Source of the DNA: CAVYHX01 sp963768415
GTDB taxonomy: Bacteria > Pseudomonadota > Gammaproteobacteria > UBA9214
NCBI GenBank assembly: GCA_963768415.1
Contig: CAVYHX010000031.1
Location: 124,001 to 188,000, forward strand
DNA: 64,000 nucleotides
Direction: 5' to 3'
Shown here: positions 8,169-16,534 of the stretch, piece by piece
Layout: every line of letters begins with the position of its first letter
Position numbering within the stretch: the first letter of the stretch is position 1
Translations under genes and position numbers: made by a program
Notes under the pieces: generated by a model
The model's database searches: none
The model's input: the letters and a program-made list of their open reading frames with translations, nothing else
Told to the model about the DNA's origin: nothing

Positions 8169-9161
8169 TCACTCCATCTGCATTGCCTTGACCGGCTGTT
8201 TCATCAGCGTCCATTCGTGCATGGAACCGTCATAGAGCCGGACATTCTTGTTGCCCAGCAACTCGCTCATAATAAACCAGCCGCCCGATGCCAGGTGACC
8301 GCTGTTGCAATATGTGATCGTCGCGGCATCTCCATCTATATCCATCGCCTCCATCAGTTGCCCGAGTTTCTCCGCGGGCAGAAACCGGGCGGACTCACCG
8401 GCCGCATTCATTAACTCGTACGGATAAACTTTCGCACCCGGGATGTGACCCATGGCATGCACATAGGGTTTCTTGGCGGTGCCCAGATACTGGCTGAGAG
8501 AACGTGTATCAACGAGCTGGGCATCACCCGACTTTACCGCTGCTGCGACATCCGCCGTGGATGCCAGTATTGCATTGCGTCCCGCGCCGGCCTGCCAGTC
8601 ACCGGGCAGTGGCTTGCTGGCACCGCTGGCGACCTGCCTGCCGTCGGCGAGCCACGCGGCGACTCCACCATTGAGTATGCCCATGTTGTCATGGCCGAAA
8701 TACTTCAGCTGCCAGTAGAGCCGCGTCGCCATGGTCAGGTGATCGTTGTTCTGTCCTTTCGACACGATCACGATAGCGCTGTCCCGGTTAACGCCGGATT
8801 GCCGCATGAGTTTCTCGAAATCTGTCCTGACAGGTATCAGGCGGGTGACTTCCTGGCCGTCAATCTTGCGTGTGGCGCGCACCTGTTTGTAATTGACCAG
8901 AATCGCACCGGGGATATGGCCGTTGACTCCGACCCGTATCTGCTTGCCGGTTTTCTTGTCTTTCCTGTACACCGGCTCGGCGGTGAAACTCCTGATGTCC
9001 TGGCGCACATCCAGGATCACCACCTCGCCCTGATGCTGCGCCAGCCAGTCGGTTTCCACCAGCGGACCGGGTACCTGCACGGCATGGGCCTGTATGCCCC
9101 ATGACAAAAAGATCATTACGACCAGTACTCTCATCAGTCTTCCCATATTCACTCTTCCCAT
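8169..9161 (-). CDS. Exported tandem-rhodanese sulfurtransferase
   Basis: Two rhodanese domains behind an Ala-terminated signal peptide (MRVLVVMIFLSWGIQAHA), so the enzyme should act in the periplasm. Domain 1 (VVILDVRQDIRSF ... GHIPGAILVNY) has SKGQNN where the active-site loop should be, hence no catalytic Cys. Domain 2 (LVDTRSLSQYLG ... GHIPGAKVYPY) carries the Cys in ITYCNSGHLA. This is the usual division of a structural and a catalytic domain. I chose 9161 because AGAGGTG precedes it; later ATGs at 9146 and 9134 are also possible. It lies 123 bp downstream of the YeeE/YedE operon on the same strand, which fits sulfur transfer. Confidence 0.88.
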   Translation of the reverse strand: MGRVNMGRLMRVLVVMIFLSWGIQAHAVQVPGPLVETDWLAQHQGEVVILDVRQDIRSFTAEPVYRKDKKTGKQIRVGVNGHIPGAILVNYKQVRATRKIDGQEVTRLIPVRTDFEKLMRQSGVNRDSAIVIVSKGQNNDHLTMATRLYWQLKYFGHDNMGILNGGVAAWLADGRQVASGASKPLPGDWQAGAGRNAILASTADVAAAVKSGDAQLVDTRSLSQYLGTAKKPYVHAMGHIPGAKVYPYELMNAAGESARFLPAEKLGQLMEAMDIDGDAATITYCNSGHLASGGWFIMSELLGNKNVRLYDGSMHEWTLMKQPVKAMQME

Positions 9162-9284
9162 ATCCAGCACCTCTGTTACAGCCCGGGCCGGGCGGTAAGT
9201 AGTTTCATACACATCAACAGCCCAAAGTATAAACCACAATAAAGACACCTGCCGTCCGCGCCACGACACTCACCCGCTTCGATT

Positions 9285-9947
9285 TCAACTGACTGCCGGT
9301 GCGGCCTTGCCGGCAAACACCTGTTGCAATCTGGTGAGCAGGTCGACAGGTTGCTCGGCCAGACAGGCGAAGCGGCGGTCTTCGAGTACATCCACCCTGC
9401 CCCCAGCGGCAGCAAGCGCCTGCACGCGCCGGTCGCGTGACCGCAGCAGGGAGACGATTTCGTCATGATAGGTCTCGAGCATGGCCACCAGCCACCGTTC
9501 TACCAGGCCGAATCCCGGCACCGGTTGCAATCGATCCAGCAGCGCCGCCAGGCGATCCGCCTCCAGCCAGACAGAATCCGTCACCCAGCGATTGACGGCA
9601 AACCAGCGCACCGGCTGTCCCTCCACATCCATCGCCAGACTGATAACGTGCGCCCAGTTCTCCAGCGTGTCCGGAAGTGCCTGCGGCACCCGGGCGAAGA
9701 CATGAAAATGTCCATGTTCATTCGCAGTGCGATGACTGGCGCCATGACAGTGATAGTACGCACGCCAGTCGTTTCCGCCGAAACGCAACATCTCCGCGGG
9801 CAGTTTCTGGTGTTCGACAAAATGCCCGGCTGACTCGAGCAATTCCAGCACGGGGTTGGTGTTCCTGCTGGCGAGCAAGCGGATGCACTCGCACAATGCC
9901 GCCGCTGCGGCGATGCCTGCTGGCTCCCGGCTCTGCAGTGCGTTCAC
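9285..9947 (-). CDS. DUF6969-like conserved protein in sulfur operon
   Basis: A 220-residue cytoplasmic protein. The central segment DWRAYYHCHGASHRTANEHGHFHVFAR holds several His and a Cys in a pattern I associate with DUF6969; this name is from memory of the motif and unchecked. A second conserved-looking part is WFAVNRWVTDSVWL. The ATG overlaps the stop of the upstream small Cys-repeat gene (ATGA). It is the last gene of a four-gene minus-strand operon with a YeeE/YedE transporter, so a role in sulfur or metal handling is an inference from context. Confidence 0.65.
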   Translation of the reverse strand: MNALQSREPAGIAAAAALCECIRLLASRNTNPVLELLESAGHFVEHQKLPAEMLRFGGNDWRAYYHCHGASHRTANEHGHFHVFARVPQALPDTLENWAHVISLAMDVEGQPVRWFAVNRWVTDSVWLEADRLAALLDRLQPVPGFGLVERWLVAMLETYHDEIVSLLRSRDRRVQALAAAGGRVDVLEDRRFACLAEQPVDLLTRLQQVFAGKAAPAVS

Positions 9948-10210
9948 AACAGGTCATCCCCGTCAGTTCCATCCTGCGACAGGGTGCATGGCGAATCGTC
10001 CAGTGTGCAGGGAGATTCATTCATGCTGCACGGTGAATCATTCATACTGCAGGGACTCTCGATGTCTGCGTCTTGATAATTGCCGTTCTGCTCCGCGATG
10101 GTGCCCGCCGGCTCCGGCTCCGGCAGGCGCTGACGGGTATGGTCGATGGCAACGGCCAGGGTTGCCAGACCGATAGCGGACCCCATGATCCACCGATTAC
10201 GCTGCTTCAT
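9944..10210 (-). CDS. Small membrane-anchored protein with four Cys heptad repeats
   Basis: An 88-residue protein. An N-terminal hydrophobic segment (WIMGSAIGLATLAVAI) is followed by a Pro/Glu-rich linker and four tandem heptads: SPCSMND, SPCSMNE, SPCTLDD, SPCTLSQ. One Cys occurs every seven residues, with acidic residues between. The DNA shows the same 21-bp periodicity (about 9980-10066), so the array arose by tandem duplication. The start codon directly follows the YeeE/YedE stop, and the stop overlaps the next gene. Regular thiols next to a sulfur transporter suggest a sulfur or metal carrier on the membrane surface; this is inference only. Confidence 0.7.
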   Translation of the reverse strand: MKQRNRWIMGSAIGLATLAVAIDHTRQRLPEPEPAGTIAEQNGNYQDADIESPCSMNDSPCSMNESPCTLDDSPCTLSQDGTDGDDLL

Positions 10211-11401
10211 TCATGTACCCCGGGGCGGATCCAGCCCGAACAGCGCGCGCAGGCGTACGCCCAGCATACTTCCCAGAAAACCGGCGACCAGCCACAACCA
10301 GCCATGGATACTCCCCGAAACAATACCGGCAAGCATGCCGCCGATATTGCAGCCGAATGCCAGGCGTGCGCCGTAGCCCAGCAGCAGTCCGCCCAGCACT
10401 GCTGTCAGGACCGCGTTGCGTTTCAACCGGCCGGGTGGCGCAAAACGGCCGGCCAGACCGGCGGCGAGTACCGCGCCGAGAATTATGCCGAAATCCATCA
10501 GTGAGGTGGTATCGGCGAGGACACTGCGGTTGAGTGCCACGGCGGGATAGCCGCTGCTCCAGTACGGCCACGTGCTGACGTCGCCACCCAGTGCCATCCA
10601 GATTTTGGCACCCCACAGGCCGAAGGCAAAGGTGATGGACCACGGGTGCCCGGCAACCAGCAGCGTCAGCAGGCTCAGCACGGCCAGGCCGGCGACACCC
10701 CACCAAAGTGTCCACGGCCCGAACAGCAGCCGTTCGCTGAAGGGTAGATGCTGCCCTGTAACACCCAGGCTTTCCGTTGTCCCGTGGCGTCGGCGCTCCA
10801 GGGCGGCAACCAGGAGGTAGAGCGCACCCAGGACCAGCACCTGTATCAACAGTGCCGGCATCCAGCCCAGCGCATCGATCACCGACAGCTTGCCGAGGTT
10901 CGGCAGCGCCAGCCACCAGGGCAGGTGTGCAGTCCCCAGCAGGGTACCGGCAATGAAAAAGGATAGCGTAATCAGCATGCGGACCTGTCCGCCACCCACC
11001 GTAAACAGCGTACCCGACCCGCAGCCACCGCCAAGTTGCATACCGGCACCGAACAGGAAGGCCCCGACCAGCACCGACAGACTGACCGGCCCGAGTGCAG
11101 CACTGACGTTGATCTGGGGAAACAAGTTACCCAGTATCGGGAAAAACAGCAGCGAGGTGAGAGCCAGCAACATCAGTTGCGCGCGCACCGAAGCACCACG
11201 CCGTTTACGGACAAACTGCCGCCAGCCACCCGTAAATCCGAAACTGGCGTGGAACAGGGTAATCCCGAGTCCGGTGCCGATCAGGAACAGCAGGGCCTGC
11301 CGGGTGGCAAACGCATGCTGCAGAAACAGGCTGATGGCCAGCAGGCCCAGCGCGGTCAGCGTGACCAGGGGAGCATCAGGCCTGGAACGGACAGTCGCCA
11401 T
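10211..11401 (-). CDS. YeeE/YedE (TsuA-type) sulfur-compound transporter
   Basis: A 396-residue polytopic membrane protein of the YeeE/YedE family; TsuA, the studied member, imports thiosulfate. The family's cysteine motifs are both present: GGGCGSGT at 124-131 (Cys127) and FGCNIGG around Cys351, and these Cys line the pore in TsuA. The protein is longer than the half-size paralogues and covers the full two-repeat fold. It starts 2 bases after the upstream gene and its stop abuts the small Cys-repeat gene, so the four genes form a tight operon. The exact substrate (thiosulfate or another reduced sulfur species) is not readable here. Confidence 0.9.
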   Translation of the reverse strand: MATVRSRPDAPLVTLTALGLLAISLFLQHAFATRQALLFLIGTGLGITLFHASFGFTGGWRQFVRKRRGASVRAQLMLLALTSLLFFPILGNLFPQINVSAALGPVSLSVLVGAFLFGAGMQLGGGCGSGTLFTVGGGQVRMLITLSFFIAGTLLGTAHLPWWLALPNLGKLSVIDALGWMPALLIQVLVLGALYLLVAALERRRHGTTESLGVTGQHLPFSERLLFGPWTLWWGVAGLAVLSLLTLLVAGHPWSITFAFGLWGAKIWMALGGDVSTWPYWSSGYPAVALNRSVLADTTSLMDFGIILGAVLAAGLAGRFAPPGRLKRNAVLTAVLGGLLLGYGARLAFGCNIGGMLAGIVSGSIHGWLWLVAGFLGSMLGVRLRALFGLDPPRGT

Positions 11402-11403
11402 AC

Positions 11404-11790
11404 TCAGTGCAACTGTGGAAAATCGACAGCCACCTGTTTGCGGTATGCTTCATCATAAATAAACTCGATGGAAGCGATCCCGTCTTTTTCCTCTATCTTG
11501 ACCTGTTTCAGATCCGGCAATCGTAGCGCCAGATAGCTGCACATGGCCGCGGCCGTGGATTCATCATTTGTTTTGATGGCGTGCGCCAGGTTGGCGGCAG
11601 CGAATTGCGCACGCTGGTTCAGATCTGGATTTCTGATGAGTTCCTCACCCATCTGGATACCGGACTCCATTTTGGAATCCATCTTGTCCAGGTAGGCCGC
11701 CTGATGATCGGGCAGCAGCATGTCACGGTCATATTCCAGTTGAGCAATGCCATTCAGAAAGACGGCCATAATATTGTTCATAAAATTCAT
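11404..11790 (-). CDS. Hypothetical soluble protein heading the YeeE/YedE operon
   Basis: A 128-residue, mostly helical acidic protein (AQLEYDRDMLLPDHQAAYLDKMDSKMESG..., QRAQFAAANLAHAIK) ending in a strand-rich part (KQVKIEEKDGIASIEFIYDEAYRKQVAVDF). Neither a signal peptide nor a membrane segment is evident. It is the first gene of the operon and ends 2 bases before the transporter. I do not recognise a family. Cotranscription suggests a regulatory or accessory role in sulfur uptake. Confidence 0.6.
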   Translation of the reverse strand: MNFMNNIMAVFLNGIAQLEYDRDMLLPDHQAAYLDKMDSKMESGIQMGEELIRNPDLNQRAQFAAANLAHAIKTNDESTAAAMCSYLALRLPDLKQVKIEEKDGIASIEFIYDEAYRKQVAVDFPQLH

Positions 11791-12583
11791 CTGCCCCTGT
11801 ACGCATCATTTAGGTCCGGCATGGGCCGTTATTATTTCATATTTGGAGAATTGGATCAGGCACCGTGGATCACTTCATGCCAATTCCGCAATCCTGCGGA
11901 AAAAAGAGGCTTATCAGCAAGTAGAGCGGTAATACCAATCTCCACAATACCCGTAGGTTCCGCAGATCCGGTGGCACAGAATGTGAAATTTGGCTCTTCC
12001 CCAAATCGAGTGAGGATGACAAATGACGATGAAACACCGTTGGTCGAATGAATTCGACCCTACAGAGCTGAATCAATCCCGATGAAATGCCGCTGGTCGA
12101 ATGAATTCGACCCTACTCAATCAAACCTGTAGGGTCGAATTCATTCGACCAACAACGTTGCCATCAGAAGGCATGCGTCTCGTCTCAATTGATGTGTCAC
12201 CCACTCAATCAAGGGTAGACCCTGAAATTCAACTGCACACTCCCGCTGCTTGCATTTGCTGCACTGTCTATTGCCGCGGGGACGCATACCCAGGGGCCCC
12301 GGGGGGAAAGATGCTAAACGCGTGCTATCAACCATTCTCTGATGTTTAACCGATACGCATATAAACAATGACTTAAAGGCAAAGAACAACCCGCTCCCTT
12401 CATTCAAGCGCAATTCCCCTCTGTTGGCTAAACTAGCAGATTCAGAGATACTCTCATCAACTGGTACTCGCACAGATGACGCATGCCAGGGCGCAGCAGG
12501 CCTGTAATGACTGGTAGCCTGCGAAAAATGCCGCTGCAGCGCGGAGTGTGTGCGGCGGCAATGTTTTCAGAAGGAGCATGGAT
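11791..12583. other. Intergenic region containing the second MITE copy
   Basis: About 790 bp between divergently transcribed units. The only structure I can support is the inverted MITE copy at 11990-12222. The remainder (12223-12583) has open frames on both strands without ribosome sites or recognisable products. Confidence 0.55.
11990..12222. repeat. MITE-like element, copy 2 (inverted relative to copy 1)
   Basis: Left end TTGGCTCTTCCCC at 11990 corresponds to the complement of the right end of copy 1. The right end (12185-12220, complement GATTGAGTGGGTGACACATC) corresponds to its left end. The interior carries two direct GGTCGAATGAATTCGACC blocks (12042-12063, 12095-12116) and one inverted block (12129-12150). 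Copy 2 is about 40 bp shorter than copy 1, mostly through fewer internal units. The two copies lie 8.2 kb apart and are potential recombination sites that would invert the hipBA-to-YeeE segment. Confidence 0.78.
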
Positions 12584-13057
12584 ATGCAGCGATTAAAGCA
12601 GAATTTCCTCACGATCGGATCATGCATAACCCTGGCTGTGTTTCTGGTATTGCATACCGGCTGGGTCAGTGCGGGGGAAGGCAAGGATGAAACGGTCGCC
12701 TGCGACGTGCCTGCAGGCCAGCTGGAAACAGCGGCGCAATCCCCGATCGCGGCACAGGGCATGCGGGTGTACCGGGATCCACAGACAGGGCGGCTCGGTC
12801 CACGGCCTCCCGGCGCCGCGCAACGTGGCCTGACGACCGCCGAGCAACACATGCTCAACCGCTCCGATAAGGGGCTGCGGCCGCGCACCCTGCCCGGTGG
12901 CGGGGTTGCCGTCGATCTTCAGGGACGTTACCGGAGTATGGCCGTGGCGACGGTCGGCGCCGATGGAAAGGCCGCGGTCAACTGTACGCTCACCCCGGCG
13001 CAGGCCGCAGCAGCCCTGCAGGCAGGGGAACAGTCCGCGGCAGAGCAAGTCGAATGA
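12584..13057 (+). CDS. Secreted protein coupled to the metalloprotease gene
   Basis: A 157-residue exported protein. A signal peptide of about 28 residues (FLTIGSCITLAVFLVLHTGWVSAG) precedes a short Cys-containing region and a segment GMRVYRDPQTGRLGPRPPGAA, a pattern of small secreted proteins in gammaproteobacteria. Two Cys remain in the mature part (VACDVP, VNCTL). I chose the ATG at 12584 because AAGGAG sits 7 bases upstream; the ATG at 12578 is too close to it. The stop overlaps the next start (ATGA), so the product is probably made together with the protease, perhaps as a partner or chaperone. Confidence 0.7.
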   Translation: MQRLKQNFLTIGSCITLAVFLVLHTGWVSAGEGKDETVACDVPAGQLETAAQSPIAAQGMRVYRDPQTGRLGPRPPGAAQRGLTTAEQHMLNRSDKGLRPRTLPGGGVAVDLQGRYRSMAVATVGADGKAAVNCTLTPAQAAAALQAGEQSAAEQVE

Positions 13058-14529
13058 TTCACCCCCGCCCGGCCGCCTGGTGTTTGTTTATCCGGTTGCT
13101 GCCGGTCCTGCTGGTGTGCCTGATCGCGACACCACCGGTCCAGGCGGCCAGTTTCGTGATCAACAACATGGACGGTTCCAACGAGGGTTTCAACGATCCC
13201 ACGCCGGCCAATCCAGTCGGCGGCAACAACGGGACCACACTGGGGCAGCAGCGCCTGAACCTGTTCCAGAAGGCGGCGGAGATCTGGGGCGCAGCGATCG
13301 AGAGCAACGTGCCGATCATTATCCAGGCGAACTTCGATCCGTTAACGTGCAATTCAAGCTCCGCAGTGCTGGGCTCGGCCGGTGCCACACAGATCATCAG
13401 AGATTTCCCCAATTCACAGAAATCCAACACGTGGTACCACATCGCTCTGGCCAACGCGATCGCGGACATCGACCTGCTCCCGGGCATCGACGACATCGTC
13501 GCGACCTTCAACAGCGCCATCGACAACAACAACAGTTGCCTGTCCGGGACCAACTGGTACCTCGGCTTTGACCACAACCACGGCAGCGATATCGACCTGC
13601 TGGTGGTACTGCTGCATGAGTTCGCCCATGGACTTGGCTTCTCGAGCTTCACCAACCCGACCAACGGGAAATTCATTAGTGGCATTCAGGACATTTACTC
13701 GCACTTCACCCTGGATAACACCACCGGTCAGCACTGGAACGTGATGACCGACAACGAGCGCATGTTCTCGGCCACCAACACCGGCAATGTAGTGTGGGAT
13801 GGCGCCGCTGTTGCCGCCGCCGCAGGGTTCCTCACCGGCGGCACCGATACTTTCGGCAACGTAAGGCTCTATGCACCAAACCCGGTTGAATCCGGCTCGT
13901 CGATCTCGCACTTCGACACCGCGGCAAGCCCGAATCTGCTCATGGAACCCTACATCACCTCGAGTCTCGGCTCCGATCTCGATCTCACCGACGACCAGCT
14001 GTTCGACCTGGGCTGGACTTCGGCAGACACAGACGGTGACGGCGTGGCGGACGCCGCGGACAACTGCCCGCAAGACCCGAATCCCGACCAGACCGATACC
14101 GACGGCGACGGAGCGGGGGACGCCTGTGATAACGATATCGACGGTGATGGGCTGGACAACGCCACGGAACAATCGTTGGGAACCGACCCGGGGAATCCCG
14201 ACAGCGACGGGGACGGACTCGCCGACGGCGAGGAGGTCAACCTGTACCTAACCGATCCGTTGAATACCGACACCGATGACGATTACCTGGATGACGGCGT
14301 GGAAGTCAATGTGTACGGCTCCGACCCCGCCCACAATGACACCGGCGACGTAGCGCCGCGCGGCAATCCCGACGGAACACTGAACGCCGGTGATCTGGTG
14401 GTGCTGATGCGGCTGGTGCTGCAGCTGGAAACGCCCGACGCGCGCGAGTCCGTGCTGGCCGACATGAACCACGACGGCCAGCTGAACGCCGCTGACATCC
14501 TGCTGCTCACAGTGGCGCTTGGCCTGTAA
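13054..14529 (+). CDS. Secreted zinc metalloprotease-like protein with calcium repeats and dockerin-like end
   Basis: 491 residues. A signal peptide (LLPVLLVCLIATPPVQA) is followed by a protease-like domain with HEFAHGLGFSS near residue 190 and, about 100 residues later, SISHFDTAASPNLLMEPY, resembling a third-ligand/Met-turn segment. Next come Asp-rich thrombospondin type 3-like calcium repeats (DTDGDGVADAADNCPQDPNPD, about 325-420). The C-terminal 65 residues have two dockerin-like loops (NPDGTLNAGDLVVLMRLVL, MNHDGQLNAADILLLTVALGL). Catalytic activity is inferred. A dockerin-like module in a non-cellulosomal bacterium more likely serves calcium-dependent attachment or sorting. Translation is coupled to the upstream gene. 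Confidence 0.82.
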   Translation: MIHPRPAAWCLFIRLLPVLLVCLIATPPVQAASFVINNMDGSNEGFNDPTPANPVGGNNGTTLGQQRLNLFQKAAEIWGAAIESNVPIIIQANFDPLTCNSSSAVLGSAGATQIIRDFPNSQKSNTWYHIALANAIADIDLLPGIDDIVATFNSAIDNNNSCLSGTNWYLGFDHNHGSDIDLLVVLLHEFAHGLGFSSFTNPTNGKFISGIQDIYSHFTLDNTTGQHWNVMTDNERMFSATNTGNVVWDGAAVAAAAGFLTGGTDTFGNVRLYAPNPVESGSSISHFDTAASPNLLMEPYITSSLGSDLDLTDDQLFDLGWTSADTDGDGVADAADNCPQDPNPDQTDTDGDGAGDACDNDIDGDGLDNATEQSLGTDPGNPDSDGDGLADGEEVNLYLTDPLNTDTDDDYLDDGVEVNVYGSDPAHNDTGDVAPRGNPDGTLNAGDLVVLMRLVLQLETPDARESVLADMNHDGQLNAADILLLTVALGL

Positions 14530-14679
14530 GCGGCACTGGCTTTACCTTGCCCTCTATGTCATCAGCTTGATGCTGATCGTCGCCACCGACTGCTCCAGCC
14601 CGGTCGCGGACATTGGTCCATCACCGCGCCAGGTTGACGCGTAGTTCACAACCGACCGCGCATCCGGCACGTCTGGCCG

Positions 14680-14898
14680 TTACTTCTTGCGCAACCCGGA
14701 CAATAGTTTCAGTGCAACAATCGCCAGCGGCGTGCCGTGCAGGAACAAGTCAAAAATATCGACGGGTCGCACCAGCGTCCCGGCATAAAGCATTTTCAGT
14801 TTCTGCCACAGGTGCGGTTCCGGCACAAAAGGCGCCAGTGCCAGCAGCAGGGCGAGTGGCACGATAATCGAGAACGAAATTTTATCCAGTAAATGCAT
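14680..14898 (-). CDS. Small two-segment membrane protein
   Basis: 72 residues with a hydrophobic segment near the N-terminus (ISFSIIVPLALLLALAPFV) and another near the C-terminus (LHGTPLAIVALKLL). The middle HLWQKLKMLYAGTLVRPVDIFDLF is conserved in small inner-membrane proteins that databases sometimes label as RND-related; I see no transporter features and would not use that name. It is transcribed opposite to its neighbours. Function unknown. Confidence 0.6.
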   Translation of the reverse strand: MHLLDKISFSIIVPLALLLALAPFVPEPHLWQKLKMLYAGTLVRPVDIFDLFLHGTPLAIVALKLLSGLRKK

Positions 14899-15203
14899 AT
14901 CAAATTCTGCCTTAATGTTATTCGGGGTAAGCCGAACAGCCGGGTAAGCTCAAGGTTGTCACTCCGATAATGGCTGGCTACGGGTCAATTATCCGTAACC
15001 AGGAACGTCGTTACTGTTAGGCAACCCGCAAGAACTCAATATGAGGCGTGCCCTGCCCTTGCCGCGAAAAGCCAGTAACATATTGTTATATATGCAATAA
15101 CACCTCTTTTGCCGCGCAAACAGGCGGTAACTCCAGTTAGTATATGAGCAAATTATAATATTATGCTATACTTACTCTTATGTTTTTAGATGGGGTGCGC
15201 TAC
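14899..15203. other. Intergenic region upstream of yceI-like gene
   Basis: About 300 bp, AT-rich in its second half. A plausible -10 (TATACT, 15167-15172) lies about 30 bases before the chosen start of the YceI-like gene. No other structure recognised. Confidence 0.4.
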
Positions 15204-15872
15204 ATGATCATTAGAGAAAGAATCCAGCGGTTGCTGCTGACAGCCTTGTTGCTACTCTATGTCAGTCCCGGACAGGCGCAGGATGGCGACCTGTGTGCGC
15301 CTTTCATGGATGGCAAGGTTAACGAGTCCCTGCTGGCAACAATGTTGTCCGCGGCCGAGAACGGTGACCTCTATCGCATCCGCACGGAATCATCGCGTGT
15401 CGGATTTTGTGTCGGCAGTCAACTGGCCGAGATCAAAGGTATATTCCGCGAGTTCCAGGGAGGATTGACCCTGGGTGATGACACTGGCAACGGCCAGACC
15501 ATGGTCGTTATCCGGGCCGACAGTATAGATACAAAAGGCAAATTAACAGAAAGCATTGTCAAGGGTGAGAATTTCTTTGACACGGAGAATAATCCCGAAA
15601 TTCTGTTCGTCAGCCATGGCTTTGAGTGGACCAGCCGGAACACTGCAGAGATTAAAGGCGACCTGACCTTGCGCGGCATAACAAAACCCGTGGTGTTCCA
15701 TGTTCAGCTAACTGCCATGGATGGCAAACAGGATCACGAATTCAAGCGGATCCTTGTCAAGGCGACCGCCGAACTCAGCCGATCCGAGTTCGGAATGAAT
15801 GCCTTCAGCTCCCTTGTCGATGACTCGGTGCGTTTGTGCATGAGTATCGAGGCAATGAAATATCGATCATAG
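15204..15872 (+). CDS. YceI-family periplasmic lipocalin-like protein
   Basis: A 222-residue exported protein. After a signal peptide (LLLTALLLLYVSPGQAQ) comes an extra 35-residue N-terminal part with a Cys, then the YceI barrel: SRVGFCVGSQLAEIKGIFREFQGGL, IRADSIDTKGKLTESIVKGENFFDTENNPEILF, and KGDLTLRGITKPVVFHV. YceI proteins bind isoprenoid or amide lipids in the periplasm. I chose the ATG at 15204 (GGGGTG upstream) over 15180. The N-terminal addition before the barrel is longer than in most YceI proteins. Confidence 0.88.
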   Translation: MIIRERIQRLLLTALLLLYVSPGQAQDGDLCAPFMDGKVNESLLATMLSAAENGDLYRIRTESSRVGFCVGSQLAEIKGIFREFQGGLTLGDDTGNGQTMVVIRADSIDTKGKLTESIVKGENFFDTENNPEILFVSHGFEWTSRNTAEIKGDLTLRGITKPVVFHVQLTAMDGKQDHEFKRILVKATAELSRSEFGMNAFSSLVDDSVRLCMSIEAMKYRS

Positions 15873-16343
15873 GATGAGGTTCTGTGTGCCGCAGGCCATT
15901 CGGCCTTGCGGCAGTGCATTTACACAGGAAACTGCCGCCGGCATGGCATATCTCTCGCTGGCGGCCTGCCCTGCTGGATTCATGCCGCCGCCTCACTGCA
16001 GCACGAATCAAGACACTGGCACAAGAACACAATCCAGGCGAAAGCGTGCTGACAAGATAATTCGCACACTGGCATGACACCACAATGAAAACGATTCTCC
16101 GGTGGTAGCATGAAGACTGCTATGCATCTTCGTTACCTGCACACGTCCCCGTGCGCGCCCCTTCCATCACCTGCCGGCGCAAAAAGAGCCGTCTGCCGAA
16201 CCTTTGATATATTCATATAACTAACTGTATATATTAATATAAATACAAAACAGCAGCACACTCATACAACCTTCGTACAATATACAAATCCCGCTATTTG
16301 TCTAAGCTTGGTAACAGGTTAAATAAATAAAGGGGTTGGCATC
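15873..16343. other. Intergenic region without recognisable gene
   Basis: About 470 bp. Open frames on both strands have no ribosome sites or recognisable products. The part from 16200 to 16320 is markedly AT-rich (TATATTAATATAAATAC) and probably contains the promoter of the small gene starting at 16344. Confidence 0.4.
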
Positions 16344-16520
16344 ATGAGAAAAAACAGGCATAGAGAAGACCGCCGGATCACATTTCTATCACAGCCTTAC
16401 TCATACAATCGTCGCAGGATGCCGGACCGGCGCCTGAGCAATATCTCGGTAGAATTTATTCCACTGGAATCGGTGCACGCTCACGCACATACAAGGGGAA
16501 TGTTCAGAAAATCCCGATGA
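16344..16520 (+). CDS. Small basic protein (58 residues), PDRR-L-NI type
   Basis: Starts ATG with AAGGGG about 9 bases upstream and ends TGA. The product is very basic (MRKNRHREDRRI... YNRRRMPDRRLSNISVEFIPLESV) and then has HAHAHTRGMFRKS. The core PDRRL-NI--E-IP is a pattern I recall from short gammaproteobacterial proteins of unknown role. A hairpin follows 15 bases after the stop. A ribosome site, a clean frame and the recalled motif support a real gene. Function unknown. Confidence 0.6.
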   Translation: MRKNRHREDRRITFLSQPYSYNRRRMPDRRLSNISVEFIPLESVHAHAHTRGMFRKSR

Positions 16521-16534
16521 CTCTATTGACTACG

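Noticed and set aside
3533..12222. The 8.2-kb segment between the MITE copies as a composite transposon
   Set aside because: The copies lack a transposase and the enclosed genes look chromosomal; recombination between copies is possible but transposition of the whole segment is unsupported.
13054..14529. Cellulosome component because of the dockerin-like end
   Set aside because: No cohesin, scaffoldin or glycoside hydrolase is nearby; calcium-loop modules also occur in unrelated secreted proteins.
14680..14898. RND transporter label for the 72-residue membrane protein
   Set aside because: It is far too short and has no RND motifs.
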